A DNA stretch of 64,000 bases from Flavobacterium sp. DG2-3 (lineage in GTDB: Bacteria > Bacteroidota > Bacteroidia > Flavobacteriales > Flavobacteriaceae): assembly GCF_030730925.1 (NCBI RefSeq), contig NZ_JAVAMB010000002.1, forward strand, positions 407,384 through 471,383, written 5' to 3'. Shown here piece after piece: positions 37,963-46,213 of the stretch. The position numbers were made by a program, and so were the translations under genes. The number at the start of each line of letters is the position of its first letter. Position 1 is the first letter of the stretch. The notes below the pieces were generated by a model, which was not told where the DNA came from, made no database searches, and saw only the letters and a list, made by a program, of their open reading frames with translations.

Positions 37963-38448
37963 GTTTACTAAAATACTTTTATGTAGAAAATAAATTGGTT
38001 TTGGCTGTAATAAGCCTCTCTGTAAATTTGAGAAATTATTATTTTAAAAAACACTACAGACAAGTAGTTAACTATAATTTAATTTATGGGTAACAAAACC
38101 TAATTCATATTAGACCACTTCTCTATTTTATAACATTTGCACGTATCAAGGTACGATGTTCTCCGAAATGCATCATTTTCTTTTTTACTTCCCAACAAAA
38201 AGCAATCCTAATCCTGTTAACTTTTTGTTAACCATATTATAATACTGACAGATAGTACGATTTCTCTTTTCTGGTACTTACTACTAGTAAAAATTATAAT
38301 TCAAAAATAATATCAGAATATCTCTAAGCAAAATGTACAGGAAACAAGTTTTTTAAAGGGAGATTATTTTTCTCAGTTGACCATTGCTCTCTATAATTTA
38401 TCAAAATCAATGAATTTAAATATGTTATAAACAATTAAAACTAGAATT
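37963..38448. other. Divergent intergenic region without a gene
   Basis: It separates ppk1 (leftward) and the crystallin-domain lipoprotein (rightward). It contains the small dyad GTTAAC-TTTTT-GTTAAC at 38216-38232. There is no credible open frame. TTGACC at about 38376-38381 is followed about 14 bases on by TATAATTTATC and could be a promoter for the lipoprotein. Confidence 0.45.
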
Positions 38449-39753
38449 ATGAAAAAACAGAATCTAAAAAAAGTATTAAGCAGCGTCTTAATCATTTTGC
38501 TAACTGGAATTACTTTCTCCTGTCAGGATACGACAATGGAAGAACAAGAAACGGCCGTTGTGGCAAAAGAGCAGCAAAACTCCACAAAAAAATTCGTTGC
38601 GTCTGCAGTATCTGATTTGGCAAGAAGATGGGCTCCTATTCATTATAGAGATGTAGATGCCACAGGAACTTATTCCGAAGGTGGAAAATCAGATTACATT
38701 ACTGCTATTAATTATGATAATGACTGGAATGCAGAAAACAATTGGAACAATCTTCCTGCTTACGCTAATTCTTTGGCTGCTCATTGCTACTATTCGATAG
38801 TAGAATCAAAAACGCATTGGTTTATTACTTATGCCTTTTTTTCTCCAAGAGACTGGACAGACAATCCGTTTTTATACTCATTAGACCAGCATGAAAATGA
38901 TTTAGAAGGAGTTTTAATGATTATTGAAAAAGATGGCTCATCGTACGGTGCCTTAAAAGGCGCTGTTACTGTAAGCCATTCTGATTTCTTTTCGTACGTT
39001 CCAACGAGCAGTTCGTTTGTAAGCGGTTTAGAAAGTATTGATGGTACTTTGCAAATGAGAGATTTTAATGGAGAATTGCATCCTGTTACTGCGCAAGACG
39101 CTAAAGGGCATAGTCTTAAAGCTTGGCCGCAACATGATATCGATGGAGATGGAATTATCTACTACCCTTCTGCAAACGGAGTGGCTGAAATACCTGCCGA
39201 TAATTATGATAATCATGTAGAATATAAACTTGTCGATATTTTTGAAAGTGGAGGTTTGTGGGATCAAAGATTTAATACAGAATTGTTTTCTAGTCCAGCT
39301 GGAGGATTTAAAGGAAATGATTTTAAAACTGGCGGTGCAAATGCTCCATGGGCATGGGATGATGGAAATGATGCGATTGTACAAGGAGGCGAATTTGCTA
39401 CAGATCCTGCAAAATTAGCCGATAATTATTTTGATGCTGTAGGCAATTTTTCACGCACTTATGTTGACAATAAATACAATGCTTCTGCTGGAGGCATCGT
39501 AACTGTTTATCAAAACTGCAATTACACTGGTTACGCTATTGCTTTGGCTGCTGGCAATTACACATTGAATCAGCTGAAATCGTACGGAATCGTAAATGAT
39601 GATTTATCTTCTGTTCGCCTGGAAAATGGATACAAAATTACAATGTATCAGAACGATAATTTCGGTGGCGAATCTGTTGTAATAACTGGAAACAATAGCT
39701 GTTTAGGAAATTTTAATGATAAAGCTAGTTCTGTAAAGATTAGTGCTTTGTAA
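38449..39753 (+). CDS. Surface lipoprotein with Vps62-like domain and C-terminal beta/gamma-crystallin module
   Basis: This 434-residue protein has a lipoprotein-type signal with Cys25 (ITFSC). Residues about 55-345 form one domain rich in Trp, Asp and His: WAPIHYRDVDATG, HWFITYAFFSPRDWTDNP, DQHENDLEGVLMIIEKDGS, WPQHDIDGDGIIYY. This resembles the Vps62/NPP1-like hydrolase-type folds found in secreted proteins. Residues about 350-434 are two Greek-key motifs (VTVYQNCNYTGYAIAL and ITMYQNDNFGGESVVIT), a Ca-binding beta/gamma-crystallin. It is monocistronic and ends at a terminator. Enzymatic activity is not established. Confidence 0.75.
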   Translation: MKKQNLKKVLSSVLIILLTGITFSCQDTTMEEQETAVVAKEQQNSTKKFVASAVSDLARRWAPIHYRDVDATGTYSEGGKSDYITAINYDNDWNAENNWNNLPAYANSLAAHCYYSIVESKTHWFITYAFFSPRDWTDNPFLYSLDQHENDLEGVLMIIEKDGSSYGALKGAVTVSHSDFFSYVPTSSSFVSGLESIDGTLQMRDFNGELHPVTAQDAKGHSLKAWPQHDIDGDGIIYYPSANGVAEIPADNYDNHVEYKLVDIFESGGLWDQRFNTELFSSPAGGFKGNDFKTGGANAPWAWDDGNDAIVQGGEFATDPAKLADNYFDAVGNFSRTYVDNKYNASAGGIVTVYQNCNYTGYAIALAAGNYTLNQLKSYGIVNDDLSSVRLENGYKITMYQNDNFGGESVVITGNNSCLGNFNDKASSVKISAL

Positions 39754-40121
39754 GCTTTCTTTTAACTATATTCAAATGAAAGTCCTAATTTTTAATTAGG
39801 GCTTTTTTGTTTTTTTGGTTACTTGCGAAATTTTCCACCATACACACTATAAACAACTGATTATCAAGACAAGAATCCTATTTAATTATTTATTCAGATG
39901 TTAACTTTTTACAATTATACGATTTATTAGCATCTTAAATTCGTAAAAAAATAAAAAAATGATGTAAAATACTGATATTCAATATTTTATTTGTTAAAAA
40001 TATCTTACATAAAGTTTTAAGTCTTTTTAATTCTTAATTTTAATGGAAATTAAAAAATTAGAACTTATTATAATTTAAGCTGCAGAAAACATACTCTAAT
40101 AATAATTAAAAATCACAAATT
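39754..40121. other. Intergenic region before the 55-aa peptide gene
   Basis: After the terminator at 39780-39804 it is about 80 percent A+T, with no open frame. It must hold the promoter for the short peptide gene at 40122. I saw no TGTYNCTTTG box here. Confidence 0.45.
39780..39804 (+). terminator. Terminator after the crystallin-domain lipoprotein
   Basis: An 11-bp stem (AAGTCCTAATT with AATTAGGGCTT, one G-U pair), a 3-base loop, and a run of T residues extending to 39808. It lies 26 bases after the stop. Confidence 0.85.
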
Positions 40122-40289
40122 ATGAATGAAGATGAATTTTACACAAATGCAGAAGAGAGCACTTTAATTAGTGGTTCTAGTAATGAATTGAGCAATAGCA
40201 GAAACGGATTTACTGATGAAATTGAGATGTCGTCTGAAATGGATGCCGACGAATATACTTCAATTTGGTCGTATTATAAGTGGGTCTAA
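40122..40289 (+). CDS. Short acidic peptide, 55 aa, aromatic C-terminus
   Basis: A clean open frame starts MNEDEFYTNAEE and ends DEYTSIWSYYKWV. It is acidic throughout, with a Ser/Asn-rich middle and a C-terminus of Trp, Tyr and Lys. The layout of an acidic leader and short aromatic tail resembles a ribosomal peptide precursor, but no core motif of a known class is visible. Its N-terminal NEDEFY recalls SNEDFYQ at residues 9-15 of the Gly/Ser-rich protein at 42048, and both then become Ser-rich (GSSNE, SSSNE). The gene is divergent from nothing: it faces the hotdog gene and ends before a terminator shared by both. Confidence 0.55.
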   Translation: MNEDEFYTNAEESTLISGSSNELSNSRNGFTDEIEMSSEMDADEYTSIWSYYKWV

Positions 40290-40407
40290 AAGTAATCTGA
40301 TATTAATGGTGGACTGCAAACATCATACAAAAGAGCAAATTGCTCAAAACAAAGCTGCAGAATAAAAAATACTGAAATACTTGCTTTTTGTTAAGCTTAG
40401 TATTTAT

Positions 40408-40439
40408 AAAAATCCGATTACACCAGTAATCGGATTTTT
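40408..40439. terminator. Bidirectional terminator between the peptide and hotdog genes
   Basis: A 14-bp perfect stem (AAAAATCCGATTAC with GTAATCGGATTTTT) and the 4-base loop ACCA, with A and T runs on both sides. It lies between the stop of the 55-aa peptide (40289) and the stop of the minus-strand hotdog gene (40454), so it serves both convergent genes. Confidence 0.9.
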
Positions 40440-40453
40440 TGCTTTTTAAAGTT

Positions 40454-41272
40454 TTAAGGAATAATTTTAAAAGTACAAAAGTAATATCCGTAAAGCGTTT
40501 TATCATCAGTAACTGCACAGATGTACTTTTTTAAAGTCTTTGAAAGATGCAGTATTTTTACGTTTACTTTAAAAACGGTATCAATCGGCATTGCTTTACT
40601 TAAAGCTATTTCCATATTATCTATTTCCATATTTAGATCAGGAGTCATTTCAAAAATAACTTTAAGAATGCTTCTTCCGATATGTGTGGCGGCAACAATT
40701 TCATAATGGTCAAAATGGCCAGCACAATGATTGCGGGTAAACTTATCAACCGTTATATTAAACTCATCTTTGCTTACAGGTTCAATTGATACATTTGGCT
40801 CCGTATCTGTATAGCCATTGGCTTTTTCAGCAGAATAATTCAGTTCAAATATTTTCTGAAATGAAGGTTCGTCTATAATGAAATAATCAATTTCCATGTG
40901 ATATACTGTAGTTTTATCATCTACTACTTCAATTAAAGATTTTCCTTTCTGATTATTCTCTAAATACGATCTAATTTTGGCCCTTAATAAACCAGAAGGC
41001 GGAGTAAAAGAAACTTTTCTAATTCGTGCTTTTTCGGCAAGAAAGTAATTTTTCTTATTTGTTTTTAACTCTCGCGCCAAACTAAGGCTTGACAAGGTAG
41101 AAAGCGTTTTCAAAAGTTCAATGAAGTTTTCCTTCTCATAAGACTGAAATGACTTAAAAAGCGGAATTTCTGTAGTACCTTCATTAAAAACAATTTTATC
41201 TGCATTTTCAAAAAGATAAGGAAAAGACTCTCCTATTAGTTGTGTTCCAATATTCTGATGATTTGCTGTCAT
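40454..41272 (-). CDS. Putative double-hotdog (AfsA/dehydratase-like) protein
   Basis: This 272-residue soluble protein reads as two hotdog-like halves. The first has RIRKVSFTPPSGLLRAKIRSYL and VYHMEIDYFI. The second has the helix region RNHCAGHFDHYEIVAATHIGRSILK, resembling the DHCPGHFP loop of hotdog dehydratases, followed by a strand series ending YYFCTFKI. Double hotdogs of about this size occur in AfsA-like butyrolactone synthases and in acyl-ACP dehydratases. Substrate unknown, and the family call is by fold pattern only. It starts 4 bases after the stop of the gene at 41277, so the two are one unit. Confidence 0.45.
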   Translation of the reverse strand: MTANHQNIGTQLIGESFPYLFENADKIVFNEGTTEIPLFKSFQSYEKENFIELLKTLSTLSSLSLARELKTNKKNYFLAEKARIRKVSFTPPSGLLRAKIRSYLENNQKGKSLIEVVDDKTTVYHMEIDYFIIDEPSFQKIFELNYSAEKANGYTDTEPNVSIEPVSKDEFNITVDKFTRNHCAGHFDHYEIVAATHIGRSILKVIFEMTPDLNMEIDNMEIALSKAMPIDTVFKVNVKILHLSKTLKKYICAVTDDKTLYGYYFCTFKIIP

Positions 41273-41276
41273 AATA

Positions 41277-41861
41277 TTACAGTTGTTTGACGTTATACAC
41301 TGATTTTATATTGAAATTATTATCCGTTTTTTCAAAAGTGTAGCTTATTTCACAATCGATATTTACGATTTCTTTGATTCCTTCTACAAATGGCAAAAAG
41401 GTTGGAATTGTTACATGCTTTTCGATTCCTAACTGAGTAAGTATTTTTAAATATCGGTCTACTCCCGTTAGCTCTATTGTGCTATCTTTTGGAGAATATT
41501 TTAAAATTTTAAAATTGTACTCTGGACTCGAGTTGTATATCGAATAGATTACTACTGCTGCAAACGCTCTCGTATCTTTCTCCAATTTAGGATTTGCCGC
41601 AAATGCCTGCATTGTTTTTAATTTGCCTAATTCGTAAAATAACTTTTTAGAATGTTCATCAATTTTATCATAGCCATACGTTTCTCCTATAATTTTTAAT
41701 TGTAGTCCGTAAAAAGCGCTCGTGACCTGAGACAAATTTTGGGTTAGTACAAATGTGTTTTCTGGAAAAAAAGTATTGACAATTTCTTCTTTTAGCTCTA
41801 ATGAAGGAAAAACATCTTTACTTCTTGACTGCTCTAAGTTTTGTAATAATAAATCTTTCAT
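41277..41861 (-). CDS. Hypothetical soluble protein, 194 aa
   Basis: I do not recognise the family. The protein is mostly helical up to residue about 115 (FAANPKLEKDTRAFAAVVIYSIYN), followed by beta-strands (YNFKILKYSPKDSTIELTGVDRYL, then DCEISYTFEKTDNNFNIKSVYNV). It has no signal peptide or membrane helix. The next gene, the double-hotdog protein, begins 4 bases downstream, so they are translationally linked. This pair is flanked on both sides by unusual short peptide genes. A role in making or handling a small acyl product is speculative. Confidence 0.55.
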   Translation of the reverse strand: MKDLLLQNLEQSRSKDVFPSLELKEEIVNTFFPENTFVLTQNLSQVTSAFYGLQLKIIGETYGYDKIDEHSKKLFYELGKLKTMQAFAANPKLEKDTRAFAAVVIYSIYNSSPEYNFKILKYSPKDSTIELTGVDRYLKILTQLGIEKHVTIPTFLPFVEGIKEIVNIDCEISYTFEKTDNNFNIKSVYNVKQL

Positions 41862-41990
41862 ATTGGTAGTTTTGTTAAAAGGGTTTACTGTTGAATGCGA
41901 GATAGGGAATCACTCGTTTTCAAAAATGTTATTTAATTTTTAAGGTGTTAAAAACCATAATAATTAAGAAAACACATCGGCATTTAAAAA

Positions 41991-42019
41991 AAGAAGCTAT
42001 CCGGCAAGAACAGCTTCTT
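41991..42019 (-). terminator. Terminator after the Gly/Ser-rich protein
   Basis: An 8-bp stem (AAGAAGCT with AGCTTCTT) and a 13-base loop, 28 bases after the stop of the Gly/Ser-rich gene. An A-run just left of the stem (41986-41991) gives U residues on the minus strand. Confidence 0.65.
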
Positions 42020-42047
42020 ATTTTTAAATTCTCCAATTCTTAGCTCT

Positions 42048-42413
42048 TTATATCCTATCTCCGCCTATACTGCTGGAGCTAGAGCTAGAACTACTTGTCT
42101 GTGCGCCTCCAATTGAAGTCCCTCCTAAAGATGAACCACCTACACCTCCTTGACTTAAATCTCCACCAACTGCATTACCTGAAGGTATGCTGCCTATTAT
42201 ACCTATATTACTCTCTGAAGTCTCAGCTGATGAAGATAGGTTGCCTACACCTCCTTGACTTAAATCTCCACCAACTGCATTACCTGAAGGTATGCTGCCT
42301 ATCTGACCGATACCAAATGAAGATGATTCGTTTGAAGATGAAGCTCCTGAAGCTGCCCCCCCACCTATCTGATAAAAATCCTCATTGCTTTTGTTTGTTT
42401 CTTCTGTACTCAT
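42048..42413 (-). CDS. Gly/Ser-rich repeat protein, 121 aa
   Basis: The protein is almost entirely Gly, Ser, Ala and Asn, with a short polar start (MSTEETNKSNEDFYQIGGGA) and an eight- to nine-Ser run near the end. A 20-residue block from IGSIPSGNAV to DLSQGGVG occurs at residues 38-57 and again at 73-92. The period is 35 residues, matching a perfect 59-base DNA repeat. It has no signal peptide, Cys or membrane helix. Such proteins can be exported bacteriocin-like or structural peptides, or peptide precursors. The start resembles the NEDEFY region of the 55-aa peptide at 40122. It lies upstream of the unknown/hotdog pair on the same strand, 186 bases away. Confidence 0.65.
   Translation of the reverse strand: MSTEETNKSNEDFYQIGGGAASGASSSNESSSFGIGQIGSIPSGNAVGGDLSQGGVGNLSSSAETSESNIGIIGSIPSGNAVGGDLSQGGVGGSSLGGTSIGGAQTSSSSSSSSSIGGDRI
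42139..42302. repeat. Two perfect 59-base direct repeats
   Basis: The unit at 42139-42197 is repeated without change at 42244-42302 (105-base period) inside the Gly/Ser-rich gene. Identity at third codon positions too means a recent duplication or gene conversion, and copy number could vary among strains. Confidence 0.9.
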
Positions 42414-42875
42414 AATTTCTAAATTTTAAAGTTATTATTTATCTCATTTTTATTATTTCAATAGAGTATGATGCCTATGATCTCTTGATCATAAAATCTA
42501 AAGAATTTTGCTAAAATAGAATGGGCTTATAAAGAGAAGTTCTTTCGGAGTGAAGAAATTATATTTCTTATTTTTCTGACATAAAAGTAATTAAATTATA
42601 ATAGCAATTATAGAAAAATCTCACTTTTAACATTTTTAACAAATTGAAAAACAGGCACTTATAGTAAAAAATACTTAAAAACCCAGTAAAACAGCACTTT
42701 TAAGGACTTTCTTTCAGTATCAAACTTTCAATTTTTTCAAATATGTCCTAATGTTATAGAATCTAAACTTATTGTATCTCAGACACTTTGTTACTTTGCC
42801 CCGTAGATTACGAGTGATTTTTTTACATCGCAAGAATCGTAATCAAATGCATTTTTAATAATAAAAACTGTTGTC
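42414..42875. other. Divergent intergenic region carrying a shared promoter element
   Basis: It separates the Gly/Ser-rich gene (leftward) and the L,D-transpeptidase (rightward). The 56-base element at 42743-42798 is the only structured part seen. The leftward gene shows no such element. No open frame was found. Confidence 0.6.
42743..42798 (+). promoter_or_regulatory. Surface-regulon promoter, copy A (L,D-transpeptidase)
   Basis: It opens with ATGTCCTAAT, has AGAATCT at positions 16-22, and ends with TGTTACTTTG at positions 47-56. Three other sites in the window have the same boxes at exactly the same spacing. It lies 77 bases before the ATG at 42876. The TTTG is the likely -7 element; the upstream box would be an activator site. 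Confidence 0.75.
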
Positions 42876-43472
42876 ATGAAAATACTTTGTTTTTTTTTAA
42901 TGCTGAATGCAGGTTTGTTTTCTCACTCGAAAAAAGAAACCGACAAAAACCTTTCTGAACTTGACGCTGAAAGATTTAATAGTCGTTTAAGTAAGGTTAA
43001 AGCAATGATACGTTCCAATTCAAAATACCATTCTAAGATTGCTTTTTTTGTAGACATGAAAATTAAATCTGGCAAAAACCGATTTTTTGTCTATGATCTC
43101 GAAAATGATACAATACTAGATCAAGGATTGGTAGCACATGGATCAGGATCTGAAACTGAAGTGAAAGGGATTTTAAAGTTTAGCAATATTCCAAATTCTA
43201 AATCAACTTCTTTAGGGAGTTATTCTATTTCTAATAAATACAAAGGAATGTTTGGAAAAGCCTACAAATTAATTGGTTTGGAAGACAGCAATAACAACGC
43301 CTTTAAAAGAGCTATCGTACTGCATCATTATTCTGCTGTTCCGCATGAAGAGCAGGAATATTACATAGCCCGCAGTCAGGGCTGTCCAATGGTAAACGAG
43401 CTTTTTTTTAAAAGAATAGAAAAAATAATTGACAGTTCTAAATCGAGTATTATTCTCGATATCTATTACTAA
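42876..43472 (+). CDS. YkuD-type murein L,D-transpeptidase
   Basis: This 198-residue protein has a signal peptide (about 1-18) and a catalytic domain of the YkuD_2 type (PF13645 style). Key parts are the repeated strands ending in FFVYDLENDTILDQGLVAHGSGS, the HH at about 150-151, and the active-site motif SQGCP with Cys170. The family forms 3-3 crosslinks in peptidoglycan or attaches proteins to it, in the periplasm. It is preceded by the shared promoter element and followed at 75 bases by a PepSY-like gene. Expression with surface-secretion genes suggests wall remodelling during their assembly. Confidence 0.88.
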   Translation: MKILCFFLMLNAGLFSHSKKETDKNLSELDAERFNSRLSKVKAMIRSNSKYHSKIAFFVDMKIKSGKNRFFVYDLENDTILDQGLVAHGSGSETEVKGILKFSNIPNSKSTSLGSYSISNKYKGMFGKAYKLIGLEDSNNNAFKRAIVLHHYSAVPHEEQEYYIARSQGCPMVNELFFKRIEKIIDSSKSSIILDIYY

Positions 43473-43547
43473 ATCTGAATGTTTCTTATTCAGACTTTAA
43501 TACAATTTTCTAAAACAAAAATTAAACATTAATAAATACTGAAAATC

Positions 43548-44003
43548 ATGAAAAAAACGATTTTATCCGCTATAGCAGCATTCGCTTTACTGTCTTTCAC
43601 TACTTCTTGTGATAGTGACGACAGAGAAAAAACAATAACTCCTACAGACTTGCCTGCACCAGTCGATGTGTTTGTAACACAACATTTTCCTAATGCGACT
43701 TATGCACGCGTAACAAAAGAACACAAAACAGAAAGAGACGGAAGTCTTTATGATGTATTGCTTACTAATGGTTTTGAAATAGAGTTTGACGCTGCAGGAA
43801 ACTGGGTAGATATTGAAGGACATTACCAACCGGTTCCTGTGGAATTAATTCCAGAGAAAATCAATGCTTTTGTTACTGAAAACTACAAAGATTCTCATGT
43901 TACTTCTATTGATAACGAACCAGGACATACAGAAATTGAGCTTTCAAACCGACTTGAATTAATTTTTGACCCTAATGGAAATTTCGTTGGAATTGATCGT
44001 TAA
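43548..44003 (+). CDS. PepSY-like (DUF2874) lipoprotein
   Basis: This 151-residue protein has a lipoprotein signal, Cys21 (TTSC). It then has two copies of a PepSY-like fold: VDVFVTQHFPNATYARVTKEHK with YDVLLTNGFEIEFDAAGNWVDIEG (about 40-93), and INAFVTENYKDSHVTSIDNEPG with IELSNRLELIFDPNGNFVGIDR (about 105-151). Such small envelope proteins are common in Bacteroidota. They resemble inhibitors or binding proteins (BLIP-like), but function is unproven. It follows the L,D-transpeptidase on the same strand, 75 bases away, and probably shares its promoter. Confidence 0.82.
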   Translation: MKKTILSAIAAFALLSFTTSCDSDDREKTITPTDLPAPVDVFVTQHFPNATYARVTKEHKTERDGSLYDVLLTNGFEIEFDAAGNWVDIEGHYQPVPVELIPEKINAFVTENYKDSHVTSIDNEPGHTEIELSNRLELIFDPNGNFVGIDR

Positions 44004-44068
44004 TTATAATTAAAGTTTCTATACTAACAACAGTAGAAACTGCCTTTTACATTTTTACATTCTTACTA

Positions 44069-44099
44069 AAAAACCTGTTTCTAGACGAAACAGGTTTTT
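44069..44099 (+). terminator. Terminator after the PepSY-like gene
   Basis: A 13-bp stem (AAAAACCTGTTTC with GAAACAGGTTTTT) and a 5-base loop, 65 bases after the stop. The right arm ends in a T-run. Confidence 0.88.
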
Positions 44100-44177
44100 G
44101 ATTTATATACTATTCTCAATTCTAAACTTTGAATCTGCTTAGATAATTTTTCACTTATAAAGAGATGTTTTAAAGTG

Positions 44178-45170
44178 CTATTTTTTCTTAACTATAAAAT
44201 CTTCAGCAGGTTTTCTTCCAAAATTACTGAAGTATTTACGGGTAAAACAATCCCTTCTTTTAAAATTTAATTCCTGTACCACATCATTTACCGTTAAATA
44301 ACATCCGCCAGCAAGAAGCTTCTTTGCCAAGTTCATTTTTTGTCTTCCAAAATAGACACTTGGACTTGTTCCTTCTATTTTTTGAGAAAGCAATTTGTAT
44401 TTTGAGACTGACATTTCTGCTTTATTAGCTAAGAAATCTACGCCAGGAAACCTGCCTTTTAAATTTGCCAGCATGTATTTTTTAGAAACATTAAAAGCTT
44501 CCAGATCTTTTTTCTTTACTCCCCTCCTTATTGCTGTTTCGGCATTAGACGAATATCTATTGCCAAAATTAGCCAGTAATCTTAGCGTGATTCCTCTCAA
44601 ATACAAATCAAAAGATTCTTCCTGAATTGATTTGTTTTTAATCGAATACATTAAAATCTTACTATTGCTGTCGATGTAATCGTAGAAAAACAATTCTTTA
44701 TCATCAAATTTATTGTCTTGTATCGAATTGTCTTGCAAGTTGTTTATTAGAGGCATTAAAAGTTTTTCATCAATAATAAGCCTCACTGTAAATACTCTCT
44801 TGCCAATAACAGGCTGATAGGTATTTTCTATATTATTGCTGGTAAAGGCAAAACCTAAGTTGGCTTTATACCCAATTTTATAAATCGAATTTTGAATCTG
44901 AATGGAATTAACATCATCGCTAAAATCAAAATGAATGATCCGTAAATTATTATCATTTCTAAGCCTTTTAAGCTTTATCGGAGCAGAAGCTACAAAGTCT
45001 AATAGTAACACAGACATGCCCGGAATAACCTCTAAAAATAAAGAATATCCTTTTCCGACTGACTCCGGCATATGCATTAATTTGCCATCTTTTATAGTAG
45101 CACCGATATTTTTTGCCAGCTCATTATGCCACTCAGGAGATAATGTATAATAATGTTCAAATTCTTTCAT
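44178..45170 (-). CDS. AraC-family regulator, surface-locus paralog 1
   Basis: The start is set at MKEFEHYYTL (330 residues), matching the openings of its paralogs at 56054 and 57055; nine extra upstream codons are possible. The N-terminal part (1-220) is a sensor domain with FDFSDD and KIGYKANLGFAF blocks shared by the paralogs. The C-terminal AraC domain (about 230-330) includes VDFLANKAEMSVSKYKLLSQKIEGTSPSVYFGRQKMNLAKKLL and ends NFKRRDCFTRKYFSNFGRKPAEDF. Its own promoter carries the four-copy shared element (45290-45345), so it is the best candidate for the regulator of that set and may autoregulate. Confidence 0.88.
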   Translation of the reverse strand: MKEFEHYYTLSPEWHNELAKNIGATIKDGKLMHMPESVGKGYSLFLEVIPGMSVLLLDFVASAPIKLKRLRNDNNLRIIHFDFSDDVNSIQIQNSIYKIGYKANLGFAFTSNNIENTYQPVIGKRVFTVRLIIDEKLLMPLINNLQDNSIQDNKFDDKELFFYDYIDSNSKILMYSIKNKSIQEESFDLYLRGITLRLLANFGNRYSSNAETAIRRGVKKKDLEAFNVSKKYMLANLKGRFPGVDFLANKAEMSVSKYKLLSQKIEGTSPSVYFGRQKMNLAKKLLAGGCYLTVNDVVQELNFKRRDCFTRKYFSNFGRKPAEDFIVKKK

Positions 45171-45289
45171 AATATGATAGTTAATGTTATAATGCATTCC
45201 GCCTCGTTCTTCAAAATTTCAAGCGGTTAAAGTTTAGTATACAAAAACAAACTATCAGTCACTTAGAAATTCTTACAAAACAGTATATG

Positions 45290-45345
45290 CAAAGTGACAG
45301 ATTATCAGCAATATTATACATTTAAATAGTAAAAGATTAAGACAC
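45290..45345 (-). promoter_or_regulatory. Surface-regulon promoter, copy D (AraC gene at 44178)
   Basis: Reading leftward from 45345: GTGTCTTAAT, then a diverged second box, then TGTCACTTTG at positions 47-56. Spacing is identical to copies A to C. It ends 120 bases before the preferred ATG. It is the weakest copy at positions 13-22. Confidence 0.7.
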
Positions 45346-45389
45346 TTTTCTTGCATTTTTACTAATACTTAAAAAATAATCTTAAATTT

Positions 45390-46136
45390 TCATACTATTG
45401 ACAAATCACTTAATAAGTTACAATTTTTCTGCAATAAATTCTCAACTTTGTTTCTATCGAAATGAATACGTTTGTCTGTAAATTGATCCAACTGCAGCTC
45501 AGTATGAATATCGGTTCCTGTAAAATCATACAAATCATTTCGAATTAAACATTCTGCCATTTTCTGTGCTCTTTTGCCATAATAGCCTGTTAAAGACATT
45601 AAATTAAGCTGGAAGCTAACTCCAAATGCTTTTAATTTTTCGATGTTTTTTATGTCTTTATGCAAATACAAGTATCTTTCTGGATGTGCCATTATAATGC
45701 TATAATTTTTACATTTTAATTCAAACAGCATTTCAAACAAATTCACAGGATAATCTCCATGTGAAATTTCTACCAATATATAATTGTTCCAAACACACAA
45801 AAGCTCTTCATTTTGTACCCGCTCTATCAAGCTGATATCCAGCATATATTCGCTGGCATAGCCTTTTATAAAAGATTTATTAAATTCTGTTTCAACAGCA
45901 ATATTATAGGCTTTTTTTATAGTCTTAACGCTATTGTTCCAGTACTTTGTAAAAGTATGAGGCGTTACCACAGCTCCCTGTATATTGATTTGAGCCATTT
46001 GTTTTATAAGCCTTGAAGTTTCTGCAAGACTTTGAGATCCATCATCTATCCCCGGAAGAATATGATTGTGAATATCAATATAACCGTCTGGTATTATTTC
46101 TTTTAATGAATAATGAGATTTGAATAATGATAACAT
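45390..46136 (-). CDS. CpsB/CapC-type tyrosine-protein phosphatase (PHP domain)
   Basis: This 248-residue phosphatase has the PHP metal-site blocks DIHNHILPGIDDGS (residues 21-34), VVTPHTF, IMAHPERY and TGTDIH. Members remove phosphate from the tyrosine cluster of the polysaccharide co-polymerase kinase and thus control chain length. It is the last gene of the exopolysaccharide operon, 77 bases after the Wzc-type kinase gene. The metal ligands all appear intact. It acts in the cytosol. Confidence 0.93.
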   Translation of the reverse strand: MLSLFKSHYSLKEIIPDGYIDIHNHILPGIDDGSQSLAETSRLIKQMAQINIQGAVVTPHTFTKYWNNSVKTIKKAYNIAVETEFNKSFIKGYASEYMLDISLIERVQNEELLCVWNNYILVEISHGDYPVNLFEMLFELKCKNYSIIMAHPERYLYLHKDIKNIEKLKAFGVSFQLNLMSLTGYYGKRAQKMAECLIRNDLYDFTGTDIHTELQLDQFTDKRIHFDRNKVENLLQKNCNLLSDLSIV

Positions 46137-46213
46137 AAAAATGAATTAATAAAAGCCTACGCTTTCATTTATAAAAGAGTTTTACAGCAAAATTGTATTG
46201 CTTTACTATTGCA

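Noticed and set aside
42139..42302. CRISPR-like array
   Set aside because: Only two repeat units with a 46-base coding spacer, inside an open frame; no cas genes.
44018..44044. Hairpin AGTTTCTA/TAGAAACT after the PepSY-like gene
   Set aside because: A short stem with a long loop and no direct U-tract; the stronger terminator lies at 44069-44099.
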